Both the position numbers and the translations under genes were made by a program. From an uncultured Candidatus Saccharibacteria bacterium (lineage in GTDB: Bacteria; Patescibacteria; Saccharimonadia; Saccharimonadales; UBA4665), in the NCBI GenBank assembly GCA_946482285.1, contig CAMLQK010000001.1, positions 1 through 64,000 on the forward strand: a DNA stretch of 64,000 nucleotides. Reading direction: 5' to 3'. The notes under the pieces were generated by a model. The model saw nothing but the letters and a program-made list of their open reading frames with translations. It made no database searches and was not told where the DNA came from. Of the stretch, positions 1 through 11,104 are shown piece after piece; position 1 is the first letter of the stretch, and each line of letters starts with the position of its first letter.

Positions 1-50
<50 letters not shown>

Positions 51-226
51 AGAATTTGTCTAACTTCAGTCGAACTAGTTCCGAGGAACTAAATTACTGA
101 CTTGAATCTGTGGAACAGATTCATAAAAAACAATTCAAAAATCAATTGACGTTGATTTGCACTATTTAATTTTTAAGGAACTTCCTAGAGCCACCTGAAT
201 TAGTCCTCTAAAAAACTCTAGATCCC

Positions 227-255
227 AATATACGTGAGAATTTGCAGAAGGTCAA
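227..255 (-). promoter_or_regulatory. rRNA operon promoter
   Basis: On the minus strand a -35 TTGACC (255-250) and a -10 TATATT (232-227) are separated by exactly 17 nt. The predicted start is near 220, which gives a leader of about 170 nt before the 16S gene. That is typical of rRNA operons, whose leaders pair with sequence beyond the 16S 3' end. No other gene lies between this site and the 16S start. The rest of the 50-432 gap holds only this leader and the gyrA terminator. Confidence 0.75.
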
Positions 256-361
256 GAATATTTTAGAAGAAAAAGTGGTGATTGTTACATCACCCCATAA
301 AACTCTTATAATACAGAGATGGGACATGCGGTGGCGCAACCCCGCTAACTAATCATTAAAA

Positions 362-397
362 TAACAAAAGACGCCGCAGATCTGCGACGTCTTTTGC
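362..397 (-). terminator. gyrA terminator
   Basis: A near-palindrome at 366-395 has arms AAAAGACG.CGCAG and CTGCG.CGTCTTTT with one mismatch. It forms a long hairpin ending in a U-rich stretch on the minus strand, about 35 nt after the gyrA stop. It separates the gyrBA operon from the rRNA promoter. Confidence 0.8.
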
Positions 398-432
398 TTA
401 TAGCGTAAGCCTCATGGACCACATTTGTATTT

Positions 433-2991
433 TTATGCGTCTTCGTCCGAAGCGTCTTCCTCGTCCGCAGGAGCGGCATCCACAAGCGCTAGCGACACTA
501 CTTCGTCACCATCATTAAGCCGCATAATACGTACACCCTGTGTCGCACGGCCCAATTCCGGAATATCTTTCAGCCCAAGACGGATAGTCTGGCCCTGGCT
601 AGATACAATGATGGCTTCTTGGTCGTCCTCACCAGTCAATGTCTTAACGCCCACCAGTGTACCGGTTTTACTGTTAACAACTGCTGAGCGGATGCCAACA
701 CCACCACGGGCGTGTGCGGTGAACTGAGCGACCTTGGTACGTTTACCATAACCCGCCTGGCTTATAACAAAGATGCTGGATCCTGCCTGAACAATGTCCA
801 TGCCAATTACCTGGTCGCCGGTACGCAAGCGGATACCGCGTACACCACGTGATACACGACCCATTGGACGGACATCACGTTCGTGGAAACGGATGGCCTG
901 ACCATGGGAGGTGGAAATAACAACTTCGTTATCACTGTTTGTCATACGGATCCACTTAAGCTCATCACCTTCATCCAAGTTGATCGCAATAAGGCCGCCG
1001 CTACGGATATTCTGGTATTGCTCAAATGGCGTCTTCTTAACGACGCCGCGGACAGTACACATGAACAAGTTTCCATTCGTACCTTGCATTTGCTTGCTAA
1101 CATTAATGACGGCGCTGACTGTTTCTTCTGGCTGCAGCTGCAGCAGGTTGACAATAGCAATACCCTTGGCGCTCAATGATGCCATAGGCACTTCGTATGT
1201 CTTAATACGGAACACGCGGCCCTTGTTCGTAAAGAAGAGTAGGAAGTCGTGGGTGCTTGCATTAACAACGTGCTCAATAACGTCTTCTTCGCGGGTTGTC
1301 ATACCGCGGCGGCCCTTGCCTCCCCGGCCCTGCTTTTTGTACTCAGCAATTGGACTACGCTTGATGTAGTTAGCACTTGTGAGCGTCACAACGACTTGCT
1401 CGTCTGGGACTAGGTCTTCGTCACTCATCTTGCCAAGCTCTTGGGTAACAACACGCGTACGGCGTTCGTCGGAGTACTGCTTCTTAATTGCCTTGAACTC
1501 ATCCTTAATAATCGCGAGAATCTTCTGTTCGTCGGCGAGGATAGCTTCAAGCTCGGCAATTGTCTTAAGAAGTTCTGCGAGCTCGTCTTCGATCTTTTTG
1601 CGCTCCAAGCCTGCAAGGGTGCGAAGTTGCATTGCCAAGATAGCTTTGGCCTGGATTTCACTCAAGCCAAATTTCTTCATCAGATTAACCTGAGCCTCAT
1701 CTGTAGTGTCACTTTCGCGGATAGTCTTGATGACTTCGTCGATGTGATCAAGGGCAATTTTCAAACCCTCCAAGATATGTGCACGCTCTTTTGCCTTGCG
1801 TAATTCATATTCCGTACGGCGGCGCACAACAACCTGGCGGTGCTTAATGTGCTCGCTAATGATATCCTGCAAGCCCAAAATCCGGGGTTGGATGCCATCA
1901 ATAAGTGCCAGCATGTTGTAGTGGAAAGTCATTTGCAGCGGCGTAAGCTTGAACAACTGGTTCAGAAGCTTCTTTGGATATGCATCTTTCTTGAGGTCAA
2001 TAACAATCCGGACATCGCCGCGCGCACTTTCGTCACGCAAGTCGCTAATACCCGCGATTTTCTTTTCTTTGTATAGGTCGGCAATCTTTTCAATCAGGCT
2101 AGCCTTGTTGAGGCCATAGGGAATTTCAGTAATAACAATCTGGTGGCGGCCTTTTGAACCTTCAACAATTTCAGCGACACCACGGACTACCACACCACCA
2201 CGACCCGTGGCATAAGCAGTACGGAGCGAATCACTACCGTATACGATACCGCCGGTTGGAAAGTCTGGACCCTTAATGTGCTTCAAAAGGTCGTCCAGTG
2301 TCGCTTCAGGGTTATTTATTTGCTCGATTGTGGCGTCTATCAACTCGCCCAAGTTATGCGGCGGGATATTAGTGGCCATACCCACAGCAATGCCGAGTTG
2401 GCCGTTTAACAGCAAGTTCGGAAGCTTTGCAGGTAAAACTGATGGCTCTTGGGTGGTGCCATCGTAGTTGTCACGGAAATCAACCGTTTCTTTATCGATA
2501 TCAGCCAATAGCTCGTCAGCCATGTGAGCCATCTTGGCCTCTGTGTAGCGCATGGCAGCCGGCGGATCGCCGTCCATAGAGCCAAAGTTACCCTGGCCGT
2601 TGATAAGCATGTAGCGCATCGACCATGGCTGGGCCATGCGAACCATTGCATCGTAGATCGAGGAGTCACCGTGCGGGTGGTACTTACCCATTACACTACC
2701 AACTACGTTTGCACTTTTGCGGTGACGGGCATTAGAACGCAGGCCTTCGTTGTTCATACTATACAAAATACGGCGGTGTACAGGTTTCATACCATCACGG
2801 ACGTCAGGAAGCGCGCGAGAAACAATAACGCTCATTGAATAGCGCAAATAGCTGTCTTCCATGACGTTTTCGACGGTTCGTCGTTCTACAAGGCGGGAGT
2901 GAGTTTGCTGCTCAATAACCTCACCCTCAAGTGGCATTTGCTCTTCCAATAGAGCTTCATCTTGGTTATCCATAGGTGTTTGGTCGTCCAT
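433..2991 (-). CDS. gyrA: DNA gyrase subunit A
   Basis: GyrA is the breakage-reunion subunit of the A2B2 gyrase, which introduces negative supercoils using ATP. The 852 residues match the usual length. The catalytic tyrosine is Y149 in [10 protein letters not shown], and the quinolone-region equivalent is around [11 protein letters not shown] (108-118). A GyrA-box-like GRGGKG near residue 553 opens the C-terminal beta-pinwheel and favours gyrase over ParC. The protein ends in an acidic tail ([10 protein letters not shown]). The gene starts 1 nt after the gyrB stop, so the two are cotranscribed and probably translationally coupled. A strong terminator follows. Confidence 0.97.
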   Translation of the reverse strand: MDDQTPMDNQDEALLEEQMPLEGEVIEQQTHSRLVERRTVENVMEDSYLRYSMSVIVSRALPDVRDGMKPVHRRILYSMNNEGLRSNARHRKSANVVGSVMGKYHPHGDSSIYDAMVRMAQPWSMRYMLINGQGNFGSMDGDPPAAMRYTEAKMAHMADELLADIDKETVDFRDNYDGTTQEPSVLPAKLPNLLLNGQLGIAVGMATNIPPHNLGELIDATIEQINNPEATLDDLLKHIKGPDFPTGGIVYGSDSLRTAYATGRGGVVVRGVAEIVEGSKGRHQIVITEIPYGLNKASLIEKIADLYKEKKIAGISDLRDESARGDVRIVIDLKKDAYPKKLLNQLFKLTPLQMTFHYNMLALIDGIQPRILGLQDIISEHIKHRQVVVRRRTEYELRKAKERAHILEGLKIALDHIDEVIKTIRESDTTDEAQVNLMKKFGLSEIQAKAILAMQLRTLAGLERKKIEDELAELLKTIAELEAILADEQKILAIIKDEFKAIKKQYSDERRTRVVTQELGKMSDEDLVPDEQVVVTLTSANYIKRSPIAEYKKQGRGGKGRRGMTTREEDVIEHVVNASTHDFLLFFTNKGRVFRIKTYEVPMASLSAKGIAIVNLLQLQPEETVSAVINVSKQMQGTNGNLFMCTVRGVVKKTPFEQYQNIRSGGLIAINLDEGDELKWIRMTNSDNEVVISTSHGQAIRFHERDVRPMGRVSRGVRGIRLRTGDQVIGMDIVQAGSSIFVISQAGYGKRTKVAQFTAHARGGVGIRSAVVNSKTGTLVGVKTLTGEDDQEAIIVSSQGQTIRLGLKDIPELGRATQGVRIMRLNDGDEVVSLALVDAAPADEEDASDEDA

Positions 2992-2992
2992 T

Positions 2993-5041
<2,049 letters not shown>

Positions 5042-5050
5042 TGCCTGAGA

Positions 5051-8000
5051 CTAGGCGTCAGAACGGCTCTGGAGATTCCCATCCTGATCAATAGAAATAG
5101 TATCTTCTGACCCCTGTTGGTGTCGCAGTGGCACCTCGAGAGGAGCTTCAGCTCGGGGCTTGGGTGCTTGGGTGGCAGCAACGGCTTCTTTTGGTGTGGG
5201 CGATGCTGGCTTATGTTGCGGCGGTATTGGCACCGGCGGGGTGTACTGCGGTCTTTGTGCTGCCACAGCTGACGATGTTCCATGTGTTGTGGCCTGCGGC
5301 GACGTGTATTGCTGTGGCTGAGGTCCAACTGGCTTAAATTGGAATGGCGTATTGGTGGGCGGTATTGGTGGGCGCTGTGGGGTCGGAGCAACCGGTGGGG
5401 CGCTTGGAATCGGCGCGCCCACTTGGCGCACACCACTTGGTGCAGGCCGCTTGGAAAGCCAATCATCAAGGAATGAAGGCGGCGCTGTGGGGCCGGGCTG
5501 TGCAGCTTGCTGAGGCTGTGTTGGGGGCATCATCGATGGCTGTTGGCCGACAGGACGGGGGGTCGGAGCAACCGGTGGGGCGCTGCTTCCAAACGGATTG
5601 TTGCCACGGGCACCAAAGCGTGTTGGCTCGGGCACTGTTGCAAGCCGTGCAAAAATTTCTGATTCAACCGTTGCTTTTGGCCGGCCATATTTTGCAGCGG
5701 AAAGCTGCTTGAGGGCGTCTGCCAGCTGGTAGTTTGGTGACCCGAGCGGTGGAATAGTAGACATACTGAATGGGTTAGTAGGCACACCGCCAATAAGAGT
5801 GCGCACAACTGTATTATGGTTTGGTATCTTCAACAAGTCGCTTCCTTCGAATGTCGGCTGGAAGTACTTGGTTAATGAATCAACATCATTGTCGCCAATA
5901 CGGAATGCGACGATTGTACCAACATTACCAAAGACCGCTTCGCGGATTTCGTCTGTCAACTGAGTTGTAAACTGGTTGGCAACAATCAAATTGAGGTGGT
6001 ACTTACGAGCCTCAGACAAAATAGTTGCGAATGAGTCAGTAGAGAAGTTTTGGAACTCGTCTACGTATAAGGCAAAGTCTTTACGTTGTTCCTCTGGAAG
6101 CTCAGCCCGGCTCATGGCTGCTGCCTGGAATTTCATAACAAAAATCATACCCAGCAGCTTCGAGTTCAACTCCCCTGTTTTACCCTTGCTCAGGTTAACC
6201 AGGAGGATCTTGTTGTTATCCATGATATCCCGAAGGTCAAAAGCACTTTTGGTCTGGCCAATAATATTGCGCATCATTTCGTTCGACAAGAATGCGCCAA
6301 ATTTACTGACAAACCAGCTCGTAACCTCGCCAAATTCATTAGACTTTTGCGATTGTGGCATTTCTTTTTGCCAAAATTCCAGAACGTTCTGATCTTTTAC
6401 GTGTTTCAGCTTTTGTTTAACAAACTGCGGGTCGCGGAAAAGTTTAGGGATGTCAACAAAAGAACCTCCCTGTGGATCAGCCATAATGGTGAGCGCAGCG
6501 TTACGGAACAGATGTTCGTATCGTGGGCCCATAATACCTTGGTGTTGCGGGTCATATAGCTTATAAAGCATGTTTAGCACTTCTTGGATTAAGAAGTCTT
6601 TTTGGTCACTCGTTTTATATTCAAAAAGATTCAACCCCATAGGATAATCCGTATCCGAAGGACAGAAATAAATTACGTCTTCTGTGCGCTCTTTTGGCAC
6701 TAATGCCAACAAACGTTCGGTTACGTCACCATGAGGGTCCACGAATGCAAACCCATTTCCGTTTAGCATGTCCTGAAAAGCAAGGTTTTCAAGGAAGGTG
6801 GTTTTACCTGTACCGGTCTGCCCCACGGCATACATGTGGCGCTGACGGTCGGTAATGCCCAATCGAATTGGCTTTTTAACTCCGCGGAACAAATTGTACC
6901 CAAGCAGAAGCCCTTCGTCTGGTATATTCCGAGGGCCGTCCACCTGCTTAGATTCTTGGCGCTCAAGTTGGGATGTCGGAATACTCCGCTGGTCGGGAAA
7001 ATGGAAGATTGTTGCAAGCTCAACCGAATTTAGTATACTTTCTACCTCTGTTTGCGGGAAAAAACGTAGTAAATACGACGACACAAATTCATCCATATCG
7101 TCAGCTTCTGAGTATTTAAAGCCATTCTTTCCAGGCGCATCAAAAAGCGAAAATGCTGCAACAATATTGTTCAATATAGCCTGCGAACGCTGTGAAATAT
7201 TTGACGAAACCATAACTCTGATAACTACTTCGTAGCCAGGATACCGAGTCTTTTCGTCGATAGAATCAAGGATGGATTGGTCAAGGCTTGATAAGTCGTT
7301 CTTTTTATCCTCACCTTTTTTTTCGTCTTTGGCCTCAGGCGGCTTAACAAAGGCTGTTGCAATTTCTTTGGTGATACCAATAAATTGTTCAGCTCCTTTT
7401 TTACCTTCATCCTTGCCCTTTCGCTTTTTACTGGCAAGCTCCGAAGCTTCCTTGCGCCAGTCGGGATTTGCAGGCCGCATAAGAATCTGAATAGCAGCGC
7501 CGTCTTCCCGATCAAGCGTAGACATTGCATTTAATAAAGCCTGCATGGCATCCCTTTTCAGGTCTTGGTATGTTGCAATTGGATATGCAAACTCCTCTTT
7601 TAGCTTTAGCTCACCGCCGATAGTCCCAGTAAGTTTACCGGTAGGACTAAAGATATTGTGCTCTGCAGTCTCCTCAAGGCGAGCCGCCGGATAAGCACTG
7701 ACGATAGCCTGCTTCACTACCTCTAACAGCGAAATGGGGACTGCCGCATAAAAATGCACAAAGCCCTTGTCGCCAATAATCTCAAAACCAAAGTGGCGCT
7801 GGCCATACATTTTAGTTTTAAAGTTTTCTTCTTGGACAGTGCTAGCAATAATATTGTAAATAATTTGTGCTTTGGAAATATTTTCGTCTATAACATCCCG
7901 CGTATCCCGACCATTGCTTACAGTATCCTCACTCGCAGGCGGCAAGTGAATAAGCAGCGGTATCATTTTCAAACCACGTTCGTAGCTTTTTTGGTCGCGT

Positions 8001-8089
8001 AATTTTGAACGTGTGCGCGAATACACTATCGGACCTGCGATAGCCCCTGTTAATAATAGGATGATGAATATAAAAAGTAAGACTGCCAT
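5051..8089 (-). CDS. VirD4/TraG-like membrane-anchored ATPase with proline-rich tail
   Basis: This 1012-residue protein starts with one membrane segment (about 3-24), continues with a long alpha/beta region, and then has a HerA/VirD4/TraG-type motor domain. Walker A GQTGTGKTT sits near residue 421 and Walker B-like ALYVDEFQNF near 672. Such ATPases are conjugative coupling proteins or DNA pumps, and the substrate here is unknown. The last 200 or so residues are low-complexity Pro/Gln/Ala with a duplicated APPVAPTP unit, from a direct DNA repeat near 5383 and 5558. Its start overlaps the stop of the upstream 146-aa gene as TAATG, so they are coupled. No relaxase or mating-pore genes are nearby, so a role other than conjugation is possible. 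Confidence 0.85.
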   Translation of the reverse strand: MAVLLFIFIILLLTGAIAGPIVYSRTRSKLRDQKSYERGLKMIPLLIHLPPASEDTVSNGRDTRDVIDENISKAQIIYNIIASTVQEENFKTKMYGQRHFGFEIIGDKGFVHFYAAVPISLLEVVKQAIVSAYPAARLEETAEHNIFSPTGKLTGTIGGELKLKEEFAYPIATYQDLKRDAMQALLNAMSTLDREDGAAIQILMRPANPDWRKEASELASKKRKGKDEGKKGAEQFIGITKEIATAFVKPPEAKDEKKGEDKKNDLSSLDQSILDSIDEKTRYPGYEVVIRVMVSSNISQRSQAILNNIVAAFSLFDAPGKNGFKYSEADDMDEFVSSYLLRFFPQTEVESILNSVELATIFHFPDQRSIPTSQLERQESKQVDGPRNIPDEGLLLGYNLFRGVKKPIRLGITDRQRHMYAVGQTGTGKTTFLENLAFQDMLNGNGFAFVDPHGDVTERLLALVPKERTEDVIYFCPSDTDYPMGLNLFEYKTSDQKDFLIQEVLNMLYKLYDPQHQGIMGPRYEHLFRNAALTIMADPQGGSFVDIPKLFRDPQFVKQKLKHVKDQNVLEFWQKEMPQSQKSNEFGEVTSWFVSKFGAFLSNEMMRNIIGQTKSAFDLRDIMDNNKILLVNLSKGKTGELNSKLLGMIFVMKFQAAAMSRAELPEEQRKDFALYVDEFQNFSTDSFATILSEARKYHLNLIVANQFTTQLTDEIREAVFGNVGTIVAFRIGDNDVDSLTKYFQPTFEGSDLLKIPNHNTVVRTLIGGVPTNPFSMSTIPPLGSPNYQLADALKQLSAAKYGRPKATVESEIFARLATVPEPTRFGARGNNPFGSSAPPVAPTPRPVGQQPSMMPPTQPQQAAQPGPTAPPSFLDDWLSKRPAPSGVRQVGAPIPSAPPVAPTPQRPPIPPTNTPFQFKPVGPQPQQYTSPQATTHGTSSAVAAQRPQYTPPVPIPPQHKPASPTPKEAVAATQAPKPRAEAPLEVPLRHQQGSEDTISIDQDGNLQSRSDA

Positions 8090-8529
8090 TACGAATTAGG
8101 GTTATTGGTTTTAATCATTTTACCGTGCCGGGCCATCATATAGTCAGCTTTAATTTGACCGAGGGCATTACTGAGCGCGTACGGATCTGAACGATACTGC
8201 TCGGTAGCGGCTTTGGCTTTCGCAATCCATTCCTCATCAGCTGCGCTTTCGCTGCCCTCTTCCATTGCGACAGTGTTCGTGGACGGGGCGGCTGGCTGCT
8301 GGGAGACTGGAGCAGATGACGCTACCGCTGGAGCTTGAAAGGCGGCTTGGGGCACTGGCTGCTGCGCCTGATAGGGCTGCGTAGCGGATCCGGGTGCAGA
8401 CAAGGGTTCAGGGAGAGGCTGCTGGGAAGGAGCGATTACTGGAGATCCGGGTGCAGACTGCAAAGGCCCAGGGTGCATACTGGGCTGCGGCAACCGTAAA
8501 CCTGGTGTGTCGTTCGATTGAGGATCCAT
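8089..8529 (-). CDS. Pro/Gln/Ala-rich small protein coupled to the VirD4-like ATPase
   Basis: I do not recognise this 146-residue protein. Residues 1-90 are disordered-looking Pro/Gln/Ser/Ala sequence with a repeated SAPGS unit. The last 55 or so residues are more ordered (EEWIAKAKAATEQYRSDPYAL). It has no membrane segment or signal peptide. Its stop overlaps the ATPase start (TAATG), so the two are made together. The tail of the ATPase has a similar composition, which suggests, as inference, that the two interact. A TATAAT lies about 13 nt before the ATG. Confidence 0.7.
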   Translation of the reverse strand: MDPQSNDTPGLRLPQPSMHPGPLQSAPGSPVIAPSQQPLPEPLSAPGSATQPYQAQQPVPQAAFQAPAVASSAPVSQQPAAPSTNTVAMEEGSESAADEEWIAKAKAATEQYRSDPYALSNALGQIKADYMMARHGKMIKTNNPNS

Positions 8530-8589
8530 ATCTTTATCTTATATTATAGCAATTTATACCTAAAATACTATGCTGCTTTATGTGGTGCG

Positions 8590-8925
8590 CTACTCTGCAG
8601 TAACTGCCAAGCGTGAAATATAGAAATAAGCTAAAGCAAAGAAAGCAAAAATGGTAATAATGTCGCGGATAGTCAGCTGCCCAATCGACTGCAATAACAA
8701 TAGACTAACCGGCAGACCGGCAAGAACAAGGCTTAACCGTGCGCTCCGCAGCCGCGACATACTGCTCTGCTGGAACATTGAGAAACTAAAGTACCAAATT
8801 GCCGTAAACAGTAGGACAAATGGCAAGACAAGCAAAAGCGACGGAAGACTTGCAGGCTGCGTCGTAACAAGCATTAATAGCAATACGCCTATGCAAATTG
8901 CCGGAACAGTATATACCTTTTTCAT
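8590..8925 (-). CDS. Small four-helix membrane protein
   Basis: This 111-residue protein is almost entirely hydrophobic, with four predicted membrane helices separated by short basic loops (for example SRLRSARL). No family is recognised. I start it at 8925 (MKKVYTV) rather than at the longer upstream start. A -10 TACAAT lies 7 nt before this ATG, matching the leaderless pattern seen throughout the window, and the extra upstream residues are encoded across a terminator hairpin. It is monocistronic. Confidence 0.65.
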   Translation of the reverse strand: MKKVYTVPAICIGVLLLMLVTTQPASLPSLLLVLPFVLLFTAIWYFSFSMFQQSSMSRLRSARLSLVLAGLPVSLLLLQSIGQLTIRDIITIFAFFALAYFYISRLAVTAE

Positions 8926-8952
8926 TACAGTTATTGTACCTTGTTCGTATCC

Positions 8953-8985
8953 ATAAAAAAATGCCGCAGACGAATCCACGGCATT
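8953..8985 (-). terminator. Terminator of the upstream small RNA
   Basis: On the minus strand the arms ATGCCG (8984-8979) and CGGCAT (8966-8961) enclose a 12-nt loop and are followed by six U. There is no coding sequence upstream on this strand for several hundred bases, so the terminator appears to end a non-coding transcript. Confidence 0.8.
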
Positions 8986-9137
8986 CTAGAAGCTTCTGGG
9001 GCAAAATCCGCTCGTTTGTAAGAATACTTAGCGCTTGCTGATCCAGTAGCTGTGACTGACCGCTCTCTTTGCCTTTAGGGCAAATTGAGCGTTATTGTTT
9101 GGTTGTTAAAGTAAGTTTTTGTTTTTGTTGCTTACTA
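8954..9137 (-). ncRNA. Candidate structured small RNA (about 184 nt)
   Basis: A strong promoter (9144-9172) and a strong terminator (8953-8985) bracket about 184 nt with no convincing ORF. The transcript can fold a hairpin from AGTAAG/CTTACT (9136-9131 with 9115-9110) and a bipartite hairpin at 9091-9061 (CGCTC..TTTGCC with GGCAAA..GAGCG), followed by the terminator. The linkers are A/C-rich and G-poor and include AACCAAAC, which the neighbouring divergent RNA also has. The length resembles 6S RNA, but I could not show the 6S central bubble. tmRNA and SRP RNA signatures are absent. Identity unknown. Confidence 0.55.
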
Positions 9138-9143
9138 CCCTTA

Positions 9144-9172
9144 ATACTACACCAAGTTGTTCAAATTGTCAA
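9144..9172 (-). promoter_or_regulatory. Promoter of the minus-strand small RNA
   Basis: On the minus strand a consensus -35 TTGACA (9172-9167), a 17-nt spacer and -10 TAGTAT (9149-9144) predict a start near 9137. It is divergent from a second consensus promoter about 100 nt away. Confidence 0.75.
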
Positions 9173-9275
9173 TACATAAGCATTATGGTTTGTTCAGCAA
9201 TTATGTATTTTTAGATGTAATGAACAGATAGAAAAAGTTATACACAGCTTTTGTAAAAAATAAGCACAATTGTTA

Positions 9276-9304
9276 TTGACATGCCGTTTAGGAATTACTA
9301 ATAT
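9276..9304 (+). promoter_or_regulatory. Promoter of the plus-strand small RNA
   Basis: A consensus -35 TTGACA (9276-9281), a 17-nt spacer and -10 TAATAT (9299-9304) predict a start at about 9311. That is exactly where a 7-bp hairpin begins. Confidence 0.75.
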
Positions 9305-9310
9305 AGCAGT

Positions 9311-9496
9311 AGCACTTGAATAAAAAAAGTGCTCAAAAACAAAAACGACTATCAGTAACGGCAGCTTTCTCGCAAGCTGCCGTTCCACAAAAGTCAATCT
9401 GTTAAAACAAACCAAACCACTCCAAAAAAATCTGAAACAAAATCAAAATTATCCCAAAAGATCCGCTACAAAAACCGTAGCGGATCTTTACTTTTT
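9311..9496 (+). ncRNA. Candidate structured small RNA (about 186 nt)
   Basis: This unit runs from a consensus promoter to a strong terminator with no credible ORF. It begins with a 5'-terminal hairpin (AGCACTT 9311-9317 with AAGTGCT 9327-9333). Next comes a perfect 11-bp stem (AACGGCAGCTT 9357-9367 with AAGCTGCCGTT 9374-9384, loop TCTCGC). A G-poor, A/C-rich single-stranded stretch of about 70 nt follows, and then the terminator. The stretch contains AACCAAAC, shared with the divergent RNA. Two stable hairpins plus an unpaired linker suggest a regulatory or protein-binding RNA. Identity unknown. Confidence 0.6.
9457..9496 (+). terminator. Terminator of the plus-strand small RNA
   Basis: A perfect 13-bp stem (AAAGATCCGCTAC 9457-9469 with GTAGCGGATCTTT 9477-9489) is followed by a run of five T at 9492-9496. 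It lies 27 nt before comM. Confidence 0.85.
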
Positions 9497-9522
9497 AGGG
9501 AACCCATCGTATCAATATCGTC

Positions 9523-11034
9523 ATGAAAACTATGGTACACGGAATATTACAAACTGGTGACGATGGAGTCCTCGTAGAAATAGAATGCAGTATTACAAAT
9601 GGGTTGCCAAACATAACTATTGTAGGCTTGGGCAACAAGTCAATTGACGAAGCAAAAGAAAGAATTAGAAATGCTTTTTCTGCCAGCAAAATCCCATTTC
9701 CCAAAAAAAGAATTACGATCAATCTAGCTCCAGCCGACATACCCAAACAAAGCACTGACTTCGATATTGCGATTGCATTGGTAATTCTTCTTGAAAATAA
9801 AGCTATCAGCCAACAACCACCCAGCCAGGCTGCTTACATTGGCGAGCTAGGGCTTGATGGTACAATCCGGCCGGTACGCGGCATTATTGGCAAAATCTTA
9901 TACGGAAAGAAGAAAGGTATAAAAACATTTTTCATACCCCATAAAAACCTTGGACAGGCATCACTAGTGCCTGATATCAACCTTATTCCCCTGACAAGCC
10001 TCCATGACTTATACATAGCACATAAGCATCAGACATTTACTGCTACAGCAAAAACTCATACCCCTACGCCTGAACCTCAAAACGATATATTAGACAGTGT
10101 CGTCGGGCAAGCACAGGCCAAGCGCGCGCTCATAATTGCTGCCGCGGGCGGACATAATATTTTTATGAGCGGGCCACCTGGAACTGGAAAAAGCATGCTA
10201 GCTAAATCGCTAGCCTCCTTGCTGCCGCCACTCAGTATGGATGAGATCCTAGAGGTAACACAGGTGCATAGCCTTTCGAGCAACCAGTATGACAAGCTCA
10301 TAACAAGCCGGCCATTTCGTTCGCCACACCATAGTTCAAGCCATACCGCGTTGGTGGGAGGCGGCCAGCCCTTACGCCCAGGAGAAATCAGTCTCAGCCA
10401 CAAAGGCGTACTTCTTCTGGATGAAATGCCAGAGTTTTCGCGCCAGACACTGGAGGCATTACGGCAGCCGCTAGAAGACCGGGTAATATCATTGGCCCGG
10501 GTACAAAATAGGCTGACCTTCCCTGCTGATTTCATATTAGTTGCAACAGCAAACCCTTGCCCCTGCGGCTTTGCAGGATCAGCAATAGACTGTATCTGTA
10601 CCATCCAGCAACTCAGAAACTACCAGCACCGCATTTCGGGGCCAATCATGGATCGTATTGACCTACATGTGCAAGTTGAGCATATCGATCACAGCTCACT
10701 GCTAGAGAGCAATGCGACGCCTCAAACCAACAGCCCACGGCAAGAGGCAGTTGCGCTTGCGCGCCAGCTGCAACGTGGCCGGTTCGGTACAGGCGCAAGG
10801 TTAAATGCTTCTATGACAAATGATGACATCATTAAACATGCCTGCCTAGCCAAGAATGCTAAGAAAGTTCTTAACGAAGCTGCTGCACACCTGCGCCTTT
10901 CGCCACGAAGCTATATGCGGACAATAAAGGTCGCGCGTACCATTGCAGACCTAGAAGAATCGACAGTCATTGAACAAGGCCATATAACAGAGGCTATCCA
11001 GTACAGGCACCAGCAATTAGCCACAATTATCTGA
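9523..11034 (+). CDS. comM: ComM/YifB-family Mg-chelatase-like AAA+ ATPase
   Basis: This 503-residue protein has the ComM layout. The N-terminal 150 or so residues are a ChlI/Lon-like fold, an AAA+ module with Walker A GPPGTGKSM (about residue 215) and Walker B LLLDEMPEF follows, and a Mg_chelatase_C domain ends the protein. A cysteine cluster, NPCPCG...CIC, is typical of the family. ComM is a hexameric helicase that promotes branch migration of incoming DNA during natural transformation. With the type IV pilus genes in this window it supports, as inference, DNA uptake. The gene stands alone and ends in TGA. Confidence 0.93.
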   Translation: MKTMVHGILQTGDDGVLVEIECSITNGLPNITIVGLGNKSIDEAKERIRNAFSASKIPFPKKRITINLAPADIPKQSTDFDIAIALVILLENKAISQQPPSQAAYIGELGLDGTIRPVRGIIGKILYGKKKGIKTFFIPHKNLGQASLVPDINLIPLTSLHDLYIAHKHQTFTATAKTHTPTPEPQNDILDSVVGQAQAKRALIIAAAGGHNIFMSGPPGTGKSMLAKSLASLLPPLSMDEILEVTQVHSLSSNQYDKLITSRPFRSPHHSSSHTALVGGGQPLRPGEISLSHKGVLLLDEMPEFSRQTLEALRQPLEDRVISLARVQNRLTFPADFILVATANPCPCGFAGSAIDCICTIQQLRNYQHRISGPIMDRIDLHVQVEHIDHSSLLESNATPQTNSPRQEAVALARQLQRGRFGTGARLNASMTNDDIIKHACLAKNAKKVLNEAAAHLRLSPRSYMRTIKVARTIADLEESTVIEQGHITEAIQYRHQQLATII

Positions 11035-11041
11035 GGTCAGC

Positions 11042-11070
11042 TTGACCCCTGTTTCAGCATCTGTTACAAT
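11042..11070 (+). promoter_or_regulatory. infC-rpmI-rplT promoter
   Basis: -35 TTGACC (11042-11047), a 17-nt spacer and -10 TACAAT (11065-11070) predict a start near 11077. The leader is about 28 nt and includes the AAAAGGAGCT ribosome binding site. Confidence 0.8.
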
Positions 11071-11104
11071 AACGGCGTCAACAATATATTAAAAGGAGCT
11101 AACC

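Noticed and set aside
8954..9137. tmRNA reading of the minus-strand small RNA (an AANNQTITLNLP-like frame before a stop)
   Set aside because: There is no tRNA-like acceptor or T-arm at the ends and the tag does not end in the usual ALAA-like residues.
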